In this document: positions 1 through 12,100 of the stretch, piece by piece | Numbering within the stretch: the stretch's first letter is position 1 | Layout: each line of letters starts with the position of its first letter | Source: Branchiostoma lanceolatum | Lineage: Eukaryota; Chordata; Leptocardii; Amphioxiformes; Branchiostomatidae | Direction: 5' to 3' | Length of the DNA: 64,000 bases | Assembly: GCF_035083965.1 (NCBI RefSeq) | Contig: NC_089735.1 | Span: 6,226,001 to 6,290,000 of the forward strand | Position numbers and translations under genes: made by a program | Notes under the pieces: generated by a model | Databases searched by the model: none | What the model was told of the DNA's origin: nothing | The model's input: the letters and a program-made list of their open reading frames with translations, nothing else

Positions 1-150
1 TCACTTGAGGCACACAGTACACAGGTCTTTCAGTACATTGTACTTACAATAAATTTTCAAACATAGCAACCTACATGCACATTCTACATGCACAATTGTA
101 CAGTACACATCTCAGGACAACCCTAAATCACCCTTCCTGCCTGTACTTAC

Positions 151-3100
151 GTTTGTTTCTTCTTCCCTAACGTCATATCCACACTGGGTGTTGAGGACGT
201 TGTTTTCCCCTTGGTCCTTGCAGCATGAGAAGGGGACGCCGCAGGCCTCTCTGGACCCGCGGGCCTTTAGTGTGCAGTTGAAATAGATGTTGTTTTCCCA
301 ATCGTTGAAGTCCTTCCCACCGCAGCACTGGAACTGCATGGAGAGAAGCACACAGCATGTTTTGTTACTAAATATTGATCAGTTTGGCTGTTAGGAATGT
401 CCCAGAGGGGCCTCTTGGTTGCATAAAGGCCTTGCTTTAAATTCATGCTATGGTTGTTGTCCTTCTTTCCCTTTCATTTCAATTACAATCCACCATGTAT
501 TACAATTTCTTATTCCCAACTGCCCTTTTATTTTGCAAAACATGTTATGATCACCCTCCATCATCGTTAACTAAATCTGTTAATACTAAACAGATTGGAG
601 AAGATAAAAGAGATTCCTGGTGTCAAAGCCTTACCCATTCTATGGTTTTACTCTTTCAAATCACCTAAGAGGACTTGAATAGCCCAGTGTGGCTTAACTA
701 AATGGGGCTGAAATGCTGAAATATAACTTTACTTAGCAGCCAGAGCTTCATAGGTATTCATAGAGCTACACTCATCAAGGCACCACAGAAAGACATTTAG
801 AAACGACTGCAGTGCCTAACTGAAATGGTTGAAAAGGTCGTATTGTCTATTGATTTTGGGGTTATGTTAATGTTGGTCTCAGCTGGAACTTTCAACGAGA
901 GCTTTATACCTGGAGTCTTAGATTCAGGACAGGCTGTCTCCTTATAATAGCAAGGCTGCATAGAGTCCTTGACATGGTTTCAGGTACAGTTATTAATGAT
1001 TGAGAGTGCGAACTGTTCTAGGGTACCCTTGGCTGGCAGTGTGCTAGGATCGTCAGATTTACTGAGAGCTTTGTATCTTCCCATTTCTTGGCCAACAGTG
1101 TATCCACATTTGGTACAAGGACAAAAAAGCTTGCATGCATTGAAGTGCACTGTGGTAAACTTAGATACAAGATAACTTTATAGGAAGTCGCAGTGTTGCC
1201 ACTGAATTAAAACCATTGTACAATAATAAAAAACATTTACGATAGGTGGCGGTTAAAGGCCAGGTAGATCAAATTAGTTTGACTGCAATGTGCTTAAATG
1301 GAGTTTGTATTACGATCTGACTCTATGATTTCATGCATTACAATATCCATGTCATACAAATGTACATTGTATTCACACAGCCTTTCTGTACAAATCAAAT
1401 CTCCCACTAAACTACAATTCCTCAATGAAATTTAAACACAGAACCTGCAAGCTACTAAACCTAAAGTGTATAGCTGATGATTATACTGTACTGCTTCTGC
1501 AGGGTTTGCAATTCATGACATGGTGAGGCAGAAAAGCAATTCAAATTCATTTATAGATGGTAATCCATAGGCGACTTTTGTGTTCTAAAAACATGCTGCA
1601 CATTCTAATAACCTTTCATGTCTGAATAGTAAATTTACCTGCAGTGCTATACAACCTTGCCCCTTTACTTTTTAATTCCACAGAAATTCTTTAAAATTCA
1701 TTCTTCCTTGACTTTCCGGCACCTTCCATGGTAGGGGAATAAAATTTGCATCCAACGTTAAATCAGATTTCCGGGAACTGGATCGCCCATAAGTCAGTTT
1801 GATAGAGGAGATAGCTGCTGCCGGCTGGCACGGTTCCAAACAGACTGGACCAAGGGCCATGTGCTGGCCATAGGTTACCACAGGTCTGCCTGGCAAGCAC
1901 TTATCTATGGCAAGGAGCAGGGCATAATCCACCTCTAATGGAGCCCAACTCTTTCATTATATTACAGCAGACGGCAACCCAAAGGCCTGTGGCCTTGATG
2001 AGATGGAGATAGAAAGTTATCTATCCTCCAGTGGCCTTCACTGAACATGATGGACATAATAAGACGTCTGGCATAGAGCCAAGAGCCGTGCCTTTATTTC
2101 AGGCAATATACTCTGCCTGGAGGAAAGTAACAGTATTGTATATAGGCTTGAGACTACTATAGGGTACTTGTAAGAAATCACAGAGAAAGTAATCCAAGAA
2201 TATAAAGATTAATCTTTCTTTTCATTGTACATGTAGTAGGCAACAGAATTCTTTCTCAGCACACGCAGAAAAAAAACAAGAAAACCTCCATTCCCCTTTC
2301 TACAAAATCAAGTCCCAGTGAACAGAAATGAATTTACTGTACTCACATAGGACTGGACAAAGTCGATGATGTTCTGCAGGTCAGGGTCATCCCTGTAGTG
2401 GATGATGTTTGCCTGGATGAAGTTGTCCAGCTGCTGCTTGAACTGTGGGGACGAAAGAAATTTACAGAATCTTCTGTATGAAATTGGATACACTATACAT
2501 CCCTTCTGTAAGGACACTACAGCCCCTGTTTGATGACTATCAAGTTACAAAGGTGTGCTGTGCATGTATGAAAGGTTGATCAAAAGATATCACTTTCTTT
2601 GCAAGAGTTTGAAATTGGATCAAAAATTGCAATTGTACTTTATTCATATTTTCCCACAAGATAGACATCACTCCATTGATTTATGATGATTGTAATAGAA
2701 AATGAAATGTGCCATGTGTCACTACATTGCATCATGTAGATATCATTTCATCACTTATTTTCTTGCAGGGAAACAGTTACATCATAAATGTATTTATTCT
2801 GCCAATATCAGTCTACATTCTTGATCATTCCATTTACCAATAAAGGGGGGTAACAGTTTATATACATGCTGCATTCCTCAAAACCCTTGTATTGATATTG
2901 TTTTCTATAGTATTAGATCTAGCAATGATAACATTACATAAAGCTGTCTCCAGCCTTAATCCTTTTCCATCTTGCTCATTTTGGGGATCCCATGTTGTTA
3001 ATTTTCATTCTTAAATCTGCCAATTTAAGCTTGCAAAAATATTTTTTTCCCCGATTTCATGTGATGTGACATGGCAAGATTTTTGGACGGATAAAATTTT

Positions 3101-6100
3101 TAGTCTGTCCCAACAAACAAATTTTCATCCCGGGACGAAAAGACGAGTCCTGGAGACAGCCCTGCATTTGTGATCATGGTTCTTACTGTACTTACCCAGT
3201 CCTTGTACACGAAGCCCAACACGCCCACAGCCAACTCCACAAAAAAGATGATGCCGAGAACCACAGAAAACTGGAGAAGAAACACAACAAATTCTCACTA
3301 CCAGCATGCCTACGATTTCCAGCAACCTTTGACCTATTGTGGATGTCACACGTGCATAAAGTCTTGTGTCCAGAAAAATATTGGGTCAGATAGCTGAACA
3401 GGAGTGAACGATTCAGTTGAAAATTTCACTGAGTCCAATTTTTGGAGTTGGCAAACAGCTTAACTTCTTCTTAAGTTTTCACTACTACATGTATAAAAAA
3501 AAACTATAATCCCTGTTTCATTGATGTGTGCTATTTGATTAAATCTTGCAGGATATGAGATTTATTCCCTCGATACCTCTCTAACATAATATATGGTACC
3601 TTTCTAACTTAGTCTAGAATCAAAATACATGGTATGTAGATGTAATTATTGTATGGACAAGCAATATTCAGAATGTACTATGTGTAGGTAGACAATATTT
3701 TTCCCCTTATTTGTTTTCTTGTATTCTGTATTTTCTTATGTCTGGTATAAAAACATGTGTGTGGGATGCAATGTTGTATCTTTATGTTTGCTTTCTTGAA
3801 GCTGGAACCAAACACATAATTCTTCAATTCTTCATAATGTTTAAGACTTAGAGGATACAATATTTTAAATTTCCATGCCAAAGTGTTACAGTGTACTTGC
3901 TTCCTGTCAGGAAACCTGCCAACATAGTCTTTTAACGATCGGCAGAAATGATTCTTTCCTTGCTTTCCTTCTGTATTAAATCCTTTATACTTACAAGTTA
4001 AAACTAAAATGTAGCTTTAAAAAAAACCCTCACGAATCTGAGCAGGATGATGTTTTCCCTGAGTGCCCCGACGCAGCCGGAGAAGCCCAGGATGAACATG
4101 ATGGCACCCACCACCACGAAGATCAGCACAGGGTCCACAGGGACATTGGCCACCTTCGTAATGTTGTCAAACGTGCCCTGATGGGTAAGGTAACAAAAGG
4201 TTAGGCGGCCGACCTCAGACTGAGGACGAAGCATGACGCTTTTTGGGCAGCTAATAGTGTAGTGCAGCTTCGCTACAGCTTGCGTATTCAGCCAAGCACA
4301 ACGGGCCACCCCTACTCTTTTCTGTATGTGCAGAGGCTTGATGCCATAAGCTCCCTCATACACAGGGCCGCCTACTTGACGTCTCCACCAGAAGGACGAT
4401 CCAACTCTTTTCCAGTCGTACCAAGGCCCAAGACGGAATTTGAACAAGAAATAAGCTCAAACTTTACGACAGGAAAGGATGAGCAGGTTTAACATTCTCA
4501 AAATAAACACATAAACTATTTCAATTTTCTGGCATTGATCATAAGCTTTGAACGACCAGAGTATCAGCGAAAAATCATCAATCTTTAGCAAAATGCATCG
4601 CTTGGAGAAACTGGCCAAAAAACTTCACAATGCAATTTCAATGGCAGGCTTCCTGGCTTGGTATTTATGTTGAATCTGGAGGGTAGAAATAATACGTTAG
4701 TGCAAATAACACCTTCGGTGCACTTATGGGAAAGATAATTGAAAGGGGGAGTCCTAGCCATCTGAAAAGACCAGTGCCTAGAGGAAACAAGGTTGGCCTA
4801 GATTTCTTACACCATGGGTCAGCACTAGAATTGGATTTTCTTTCTCTCAATTTACAGAACACAGGAACAGTGCTGGTTTAATCAGCAATGCTGTAAAGGT
4901 GAAAGAAATAAGGTTAAGATTCCTATGGGGAAAAACATGAATAGCTTCTTATTTCATGAACATCATTCCATCTGTGTTCATTCTACAGCAGTTTTACATG
5001 TACATTTAAACTAGCCACTCAGACATATATAATTGAGTATATGTAGTACAGTCAAACCTGTCCAAAAAGACCACTTCGGGCACTGAGAAATTTAGTCTAT
5101 GTGGACAGGAAATCACTATACTATAGACAGGATTCTTAATGCTTGTGTCATGGATGGAAATAAGGGACCACCAAAAATGGTCCTTATTAAGAGGTGTTCA
5201 CTTTTACAGGTTTGACTGTAATTTCAACACTAGACAGTCTGTTTCATCATTGTTCAAACCACAGTGTTGGAACTATTTTTTTCAAACCGAGGTTGACATC
5301 CACCTAAATATCACTGGGGACAAACCTGGTGTAAAGTGACTGCTCATTAATTCTGCAAAAACCACTAATTGGAAGTCTGGACAAATTGAGTTACACCTCT
5401 CAGAAGGCTCTTTTCAAGCCGTACCATCTTAGAAGGAAGATAAAAACAGGCAGAAAGTTTACCTTTTCAAACCATGCCCAGAGTCCTATGCCCAGAATGA
5501 AGCCTCCTGCCAACTGTAAAATATAAGACAAATAATAATTAATTGTTATATATAAATCACTGTACAAAATGTAGAAATAAACACAATGTCAGTGTACTGG
5601 TTTCACTAACACAGAAGGGACATACTACTGTGAATTAATTTTCTTTCCTTTGAAACTATAAAAATGTTCAAGGTGATTTTACTTTTGCGGTGGCGACTGA
5701 GTGTCATGGGAGTCTAGAAACCTAGGTAAACTAACTAGGATACCATCCAGGCTACCCTACACTGCGAAATCATGATCATGACACCACGAATATGCGTTTC
5801 CATTGTATTACTACTGTACTATGGAATTTCCACCGTGAACTTAAAACACAGCAAAAACCTCCTGACCCTTCCTACCGCGAAACCATGTCTCCATGAAAAA
5901 TAATGAGTTTACAATGTACAGTATCAGTTGTGAGCTAAATCCTTCGGGCACCAAACATCGCAGTGCTTATTGTATGGTCCTACCTAATACCCATTTGAAT
6001 GAAACACTCCACCAAGCCTTTAATGTAGTCACCTGTCCTGAACCCATTTCCCATGGGACCCCAAACCCACTCCCCCATCCCTACACCATCCAGAGATCAC

Positions 6101-9100
6101 AATCTAGTCAATAATTGATCAGAATAAGAAGCCTGGACTCAGCTTGCAGAGCAGTAACTAGACCTTGGCGTTCATGTGAGGAATGATGCTTCCATTTCTG
6201 CGCACACTTTAATAGATGATTACAGATGGGCTATTGGATTTCCAATACCACTGTACACGTAGGAGGACAGTCAAAACAGTATTGCTGAGCACACTGCTAC
6301 TGAACGTCGTGATTTTCTAAATCAAGCAACCAACTGTTCCACCAAGATAATATTTCTGAAGAAAATCGCAATTCAATGACATCATGAAGTTAGGCAAGCA
6401 GTAAAACAAGTCCATTCTAGAGTGCAATGCAAACAAAATTTCTATATCAAATTACAGACAATGTATACTGACATATACATATGCATTCTGATTTTCATAG
6501 AAAGAAAATGATAATCGAGGTAGTAAAAGGAAAAGGGTAATCATTGAACGATCGAGCTGGATCAACCACAGAACAGATTCTACACATTACACTGGCGCAA
6601 TTAGAGAGGCAATTTGGGGCCATAAATCTATCAGACTTATCCCTGCTTTATTTGGCTGCTAATGGTAAATTTTATACCCCAGTAGACTTACCAGCATCTA
6701 TGGAACTTTATAGCTTGGTAATAATCTTAAAAAGGCTAATTAAGTATGTCGTATACACACCGAGCATCGTGATCACCATAATGCACTCACAACCTTCATA
6801 ACGGGGCTAATACTAGTAATAGCATTTGCATACTGAATCTCTTTTTGTAATGTATTTGCTATGTCTTTCTTAACAATCTTCTTCCAGTATTGTTTTTAAT
6901 TTGCTGCCCATAATTCTACATTAAGTACCTTTCATTTTGATTCTAACCCTAAGCATTTAATTAGTGCCCTTACGGCCTAAAAAAAAGATATTCTGTTTCC
7001 GACTACCCTACCTACCCTAGCGAAAATGAGCCAACCCTAGCCTTTTTGGGGGGTTGACCACTGGTAAGGCACATACAATTTTTGATCTGAGTGCTGAAAA
7101 AAAACAATTCCAAGTAATCTTTAAAATTTTCTTACCTACGAAGACTAATTTTTTCAGGGCCTTCATCGGACATACAACATCCATTTTCCTAGGCCTAACT
7201 AACTGTGTTAAGCCTAGGAACTAACTTGTGCTGGCCCCACACGTAATGAATTCCTTTACAACCCCTACTTACAGAGGATAACACACCCAGGTGTACCAGG
7301 ATGGGGGAGTGATGCATGGAACACTAAAAGGAGAAATGTTCGCCAGGATCTAATTTTGCGGTAGGGAGCAAATGCAGTGTCCGCAGTTGTTTTAAGTTCG
7401 CGGTTGAGACAATGGGGTAGGCGGGCAGAAGACAGAACAAAATTTTTGCAGTGGTTTTAACTACAGTCAAACCTGGTCTAATGACCACGTCCAAAAGACG
7501 ACCATCGGCTCAAGACGACCGATTTCGGTCGGTCCCGATTTTTTTCCCCATAGACACAAGCATTAAGCAATGTGTAAAAGACGACCGCCTGTCTTGTGTG
7601 ACCGCGACCAGCCCCAATCTGGACCGAAAGCGACCAAAATGTTACCGAAGACGACCGCGTCATTTCCAATGTGTGGCGGCGTCGGTTATTATGCTAAGTT
7701 GCCGGAAATCACGGTTGGTCGGCATGTTTCGCTGCGCGGAAAAATCAAAATGGCGCTCGTGGTCATAGGTCATCGGGAATACTCTACTATTATGTGGGTG
7801 GGACTATAGTGTGCGGTGTGATTTACCGTACATTTAATTGCACAAAATGTTAACTTATTTCATCAAAGACAATCTTTGAATAAAGGAAATATGTATCCAT
7901 ACATCATATTTTATTTGTAACATTTCATTCCGTAGATAACATTTTTTTTAACACAATGCTCGCCTATGCTTCAAGTGAAGTGTCCCAAGTAAACAACGTC
8001 TCGCTAGAGGTATTTTGTCAGCAATTTTCTAGCGTTTTGGCGGTTTTGGACATTTAAAACCCACATCAGGAGCAAAAACAAAACATGCACGATATTTTCA
8101 TGGATAACATTGCTATAAAGAGCCAGTATTTTCTCTGCGGCGCTGCCGATCTTGAAAGAATGCTCTCGAACCTTTCTGCTAAAACCCAAGCCGCCATTTT
8201 TTTTCGGCCACGCCGGCGAATTCTTTTACACAAAGAACCTTGTCGGAAAAATACAAACGCCGGCTCGTGATTATTAACTTGAAAGAAAGGTTGGTAGACA
8301 ACTCGGGCACCAATTGAACCGACCAAGGGCACAATAACATTTGATTTTCCATGGTGCCTTGATTCCAAGCCAAGCTTATGATTGCACTGTACTGATTTTC
8401 TTTGAAGAACAAAGGAAATGGCGACCAAGGTTTCAGACAACTCTCTAGCTAGTGCTTTAAAAAGGGTCGTTTTCAAGCGGGGTTCAGTTCTTTTCGTACA
8501 AACACGATGGCGAGCAAACCGAAGTTGGAGAAGAAGACGTTGACGTTGGGAGAGAAGATTGAGGTGATCCGGCGGTACGAGAAAGGTGGGGTTGGAGCGC
8601 GTGGCCTTGCCCAGGACTTCGGCGTGGGGAAGACTCAGATTCAGAACATTATCAAGAGGAAACGCGAACACATCGAAGATTACGAGAACAACGCTCCAAC
8701 CAGCAAGCGGAGGAACGTCCGACAGACGGGAAATGAGGGAATCAACCAGCTGTGTTGGGAGTGGTTTTGCGACATGAAAAAGCGGGTTGTGGAAATCTCC
8801 GGACCCATGCTACAAGAACAGGCCTTGAAGTTTGCTGAGCAGCTGGGAGTGCACGAATTCAAAGCGTCTACTGGGTGGCTGGACAGTTTTAAGAAACGCC
8901 ACAACATCAAAGGCAACACTATGGTGGGTGAGAGCGCTGGTGTTAGTAGCACAGTTGTTGACGATTGGAAAGAGAAGCTTCAGCACATAACAGCTGGTTA
9001 TGCCCCTGAGGACATTTACAATATGGATGAGTCGGGACTTTTCTACCGAACAACATCCAGGAAGACTTTGGCTGTGAAGGGAGAGCAGTGCAGTGGTGGA

Positions 9101-12100
9101 AAGCAGGCCAAAGACCGTCTCACGCTCGTCCTGTGTGCCAGCATGGCCGGAGGGAAAGAGAAACCTCTCATCATCGGAAAATCGGCGAAACCCAGGTGCT
9201 TCAAGAACGTCAACATGTCAGCCTTGCCCGTGACTTACACCAACAACTCGAAGGCCTGGATGACATCGGACTTGTTCAAAAAATGGCTGAAGAAGCTGGA
9301 CCAGAAGATGGGTAGACAAGGTCGCAAGATCTTGCTGCTTTTGGACAATGCCCCTAGCCATCCGGACGTCACACTCAACAACATCGAACTCAAGTTCTTT
9401 CCGCCAAACACAACATCCCGACTGCAGCCCATGGATCAGGGAATCATCCAAACCGTCAAGCTAAAGTATCGCAAGCGACAACTGAGAAGAATCCTACAGG
9501 AGCTGGAAAACAACAAGGAGCTGACAGGCACACAGGCCGCCAAGAGTCTAACCGTCCTGCAGGCCGTGCAGTTTGTGGGAGCGGCCTGGCGGGAGACGTC
9601 GGAGGAAACGATCCTGAAGTGCTTCCGGAAGGCTGGCTTCAGTGAAACTCCAGGTAAGTTTTACACCCCTTCCTTTTTTCCTTTTTTGTTTGTTTGTTAA
9701 TTCTTATTTTACTATGATGTAAAGAATGTTCTCCGTGTGTGTTTCCAAATGCATTTTTTAATCTTGTAAGCATTGATGACGCACAGGCACTATTCAATCG
9801 GTAACCATGTAAATGTGCAATTTTCTTATTTTTGTCTCTTTTGTACATTTTTGTAGCAGAAACAACTGAGACTTCTGATGCTGACGAGAGTGAAGCTGGA
9901 ATGGAGGAGCTTGCCCAGGAGCTCTTCGGCTGCAACTTTCAGGAGCTGGCTGAAATCGACGAGGACCTGGCGACCTGCAACACCGAGGTGCGTGACTGGG
10001 ACAGAGATGCCTCTACCCTGCTGGAGGAGCTGCAGGATGAGGAGAGGGATGATTCCGATGAAGAAGAAGAGGTTGTTCAGGCTAGCATCAGTAGCAGGGT
10101 TCCAAACTTGAACAGTCTTGTTAGCTTGATGTCAGATATCAAGAACCTATGTGCTGAAGAAGGGTTGGGAGAGCTGTTAGATGTGTTTGATCAGGCAGTT
10201 GACATGCTCAGCACCGTTTGGAGCCAGAGAAGACTGGCAGGAAGGCAGACTAAGATTGATCAATTCTTTAAGACTAAGTAAATTGTTCAAGACCTAGTGA
10301 TGAAAGATGTATAAACTTTACAATGTATGTTAAGTATGTAATGTATGTACATGTATGTAACATTTGATCAGTTTTGTATGGACCTAATTTATGTAATATG
10401 TCTAGAATGTAAAACTCATGTAAAGTACTTTGCACCACATATAATTAAACACCATTAACTTTGAAATTTGTGTGTCTGTCGTATCTTGTCATTTTGCATT
10501 ATTTCTAAGAAGACCACTTGTCTAAGATGACCACTTTAGTTAGGTCCCCAGGGTGGTCGTCTTAGACTATTATAACAACTGGCATTCTGAGATATGTTCT
10601 CAAACCATTAACATCCTTTGATTAACCTCCACAAACGTATCCTTTGATTACCAACACATCTATAATATATATTCTTTCCAACTATATACTTTATAAAGGT
10701 ACACAAAGGTTTTGTTTGTTTGTTCGTTCAGACCCTTTAAGTGTACTATGATGTAGGGCAGCATGTAGAAATCCTTACTGTTTCTGTAGAACAGTATATC
10801 TTTATAGGGAGGGTTTGCTTAGCCCTAAAACGTGTTCGAGGCACCTCCTCGATCACGGAACCCCCATTTTACGTACCTTCCGAAAAACGGCCGCAGCCCC
10901 GACTGAGATGTCCCCAACCCAGGATTGAACCAGGGTCTCCCAGTTACCAACTACATGTAATTGGAACCAGGAGCTCAACTGTGAGACTGCTACCAGTTGA
11001 AATAGAGGGACATCCCTATATATGAAGGTGGCAAGGTAAAAATCTTCTTTCATAAGGGCACAAGGACATCCCTAAATTGAACAGATCTGAAGGAATATAA
11101 ATGTTTCGTTTCCCGGCTCACGACACTTCAAAAGATCAGACACAACTTATCATAAATCTCGGACACAAGGACGTCCCCACAATTGAGCAAAAGGAAAATA
11201 AATGTTTAGCTTCCCCGCTCGCGACATTTCATAACATCTGAAGTATCTTACCATAAATCTTTGGATCAAGGAAAATATCAAGGTGCCATCGTGCTTCCAA
11301 CCGTCAGTTTGATATGAGCCGGATGACATATTACGTCCCCATGGTTCCCACTCACCTCTGACCTTTTCCTATGAGTCATCTTCGTCCTGCACCCATGATC
11401 AGGCATCTATATTACATTTACTGGCATTCAAAGCCATTATTTGTACATCTGCAGAACCTCTGAGATACTGCCGCACAAAGCGGGTTATCCATAACCTTTC
11501 CCAATTTGTGAGGGATATCATTCCGACTGCCGGACCAACATCTATCACTCCGAGTGGTTCTGATGTCATACAGCTAGGCTGGATTTGAGTTAGGAACCCC
11601 AGGGTTGTTGATGCTATTTTGTAGCTGTCAGCACAAATCGGCTGGGGGAAGTTTGAAGCGTACACTGGTGAAAAATTGATACTGGTGAGATGTACACGAG
11701 AATCTATCCGCCTGAAGTATGTAACCTATTTTTGGACACTATCCTGGCTGACAGAGCAATTTGCCATTAAATATATAGAAAGCCGGAAACTACTTCCTCA
11801 CTCCTTTTCTAACCTTCTACCTGCTAAGCCTTTCGGCACAAAACCTCTCTTGGTTACAGGGAACTTATACAGCAAGGAAAAGGTGAATAGTTTTGATTTA
11901 ATGACAGCAGTTAAATCATACAGTAGTATTGTCATTGTGATATTTTATTTCTTTGGTACAAGCTTTTGATTTGAAATATGCACCGTATTGCCGGTATATA
12001 TTGATATCTAATACCATTTTCAAATTTTCTCAAATTTTGCTAATCTCCAAGCAGATGTTCGGTCGGAAGATGATGTGTTCTGAATCTGATTGCCTGGATT

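Noticed and set aside
6544..6801. 85-codon plus-strand frame in tetraspanin intron 1
   Set aside because: AT-rich, no domain, no splice context, antisense to the host gene; probably chance.
7451..7809. Short frames rich in Arg/Pro at the left end of the Tigger
   Set aside because: They arise from repeated GACGACC subterminal motifs, not from coding sequence.
8066..8671. 201-codon minus-strand frame antisense to the start of the Tigger transposase
   Set aside because: It overlaps the transposase 5' region in opposite sense and has no recognisable domain; the transposase frame is clearly the coding one.
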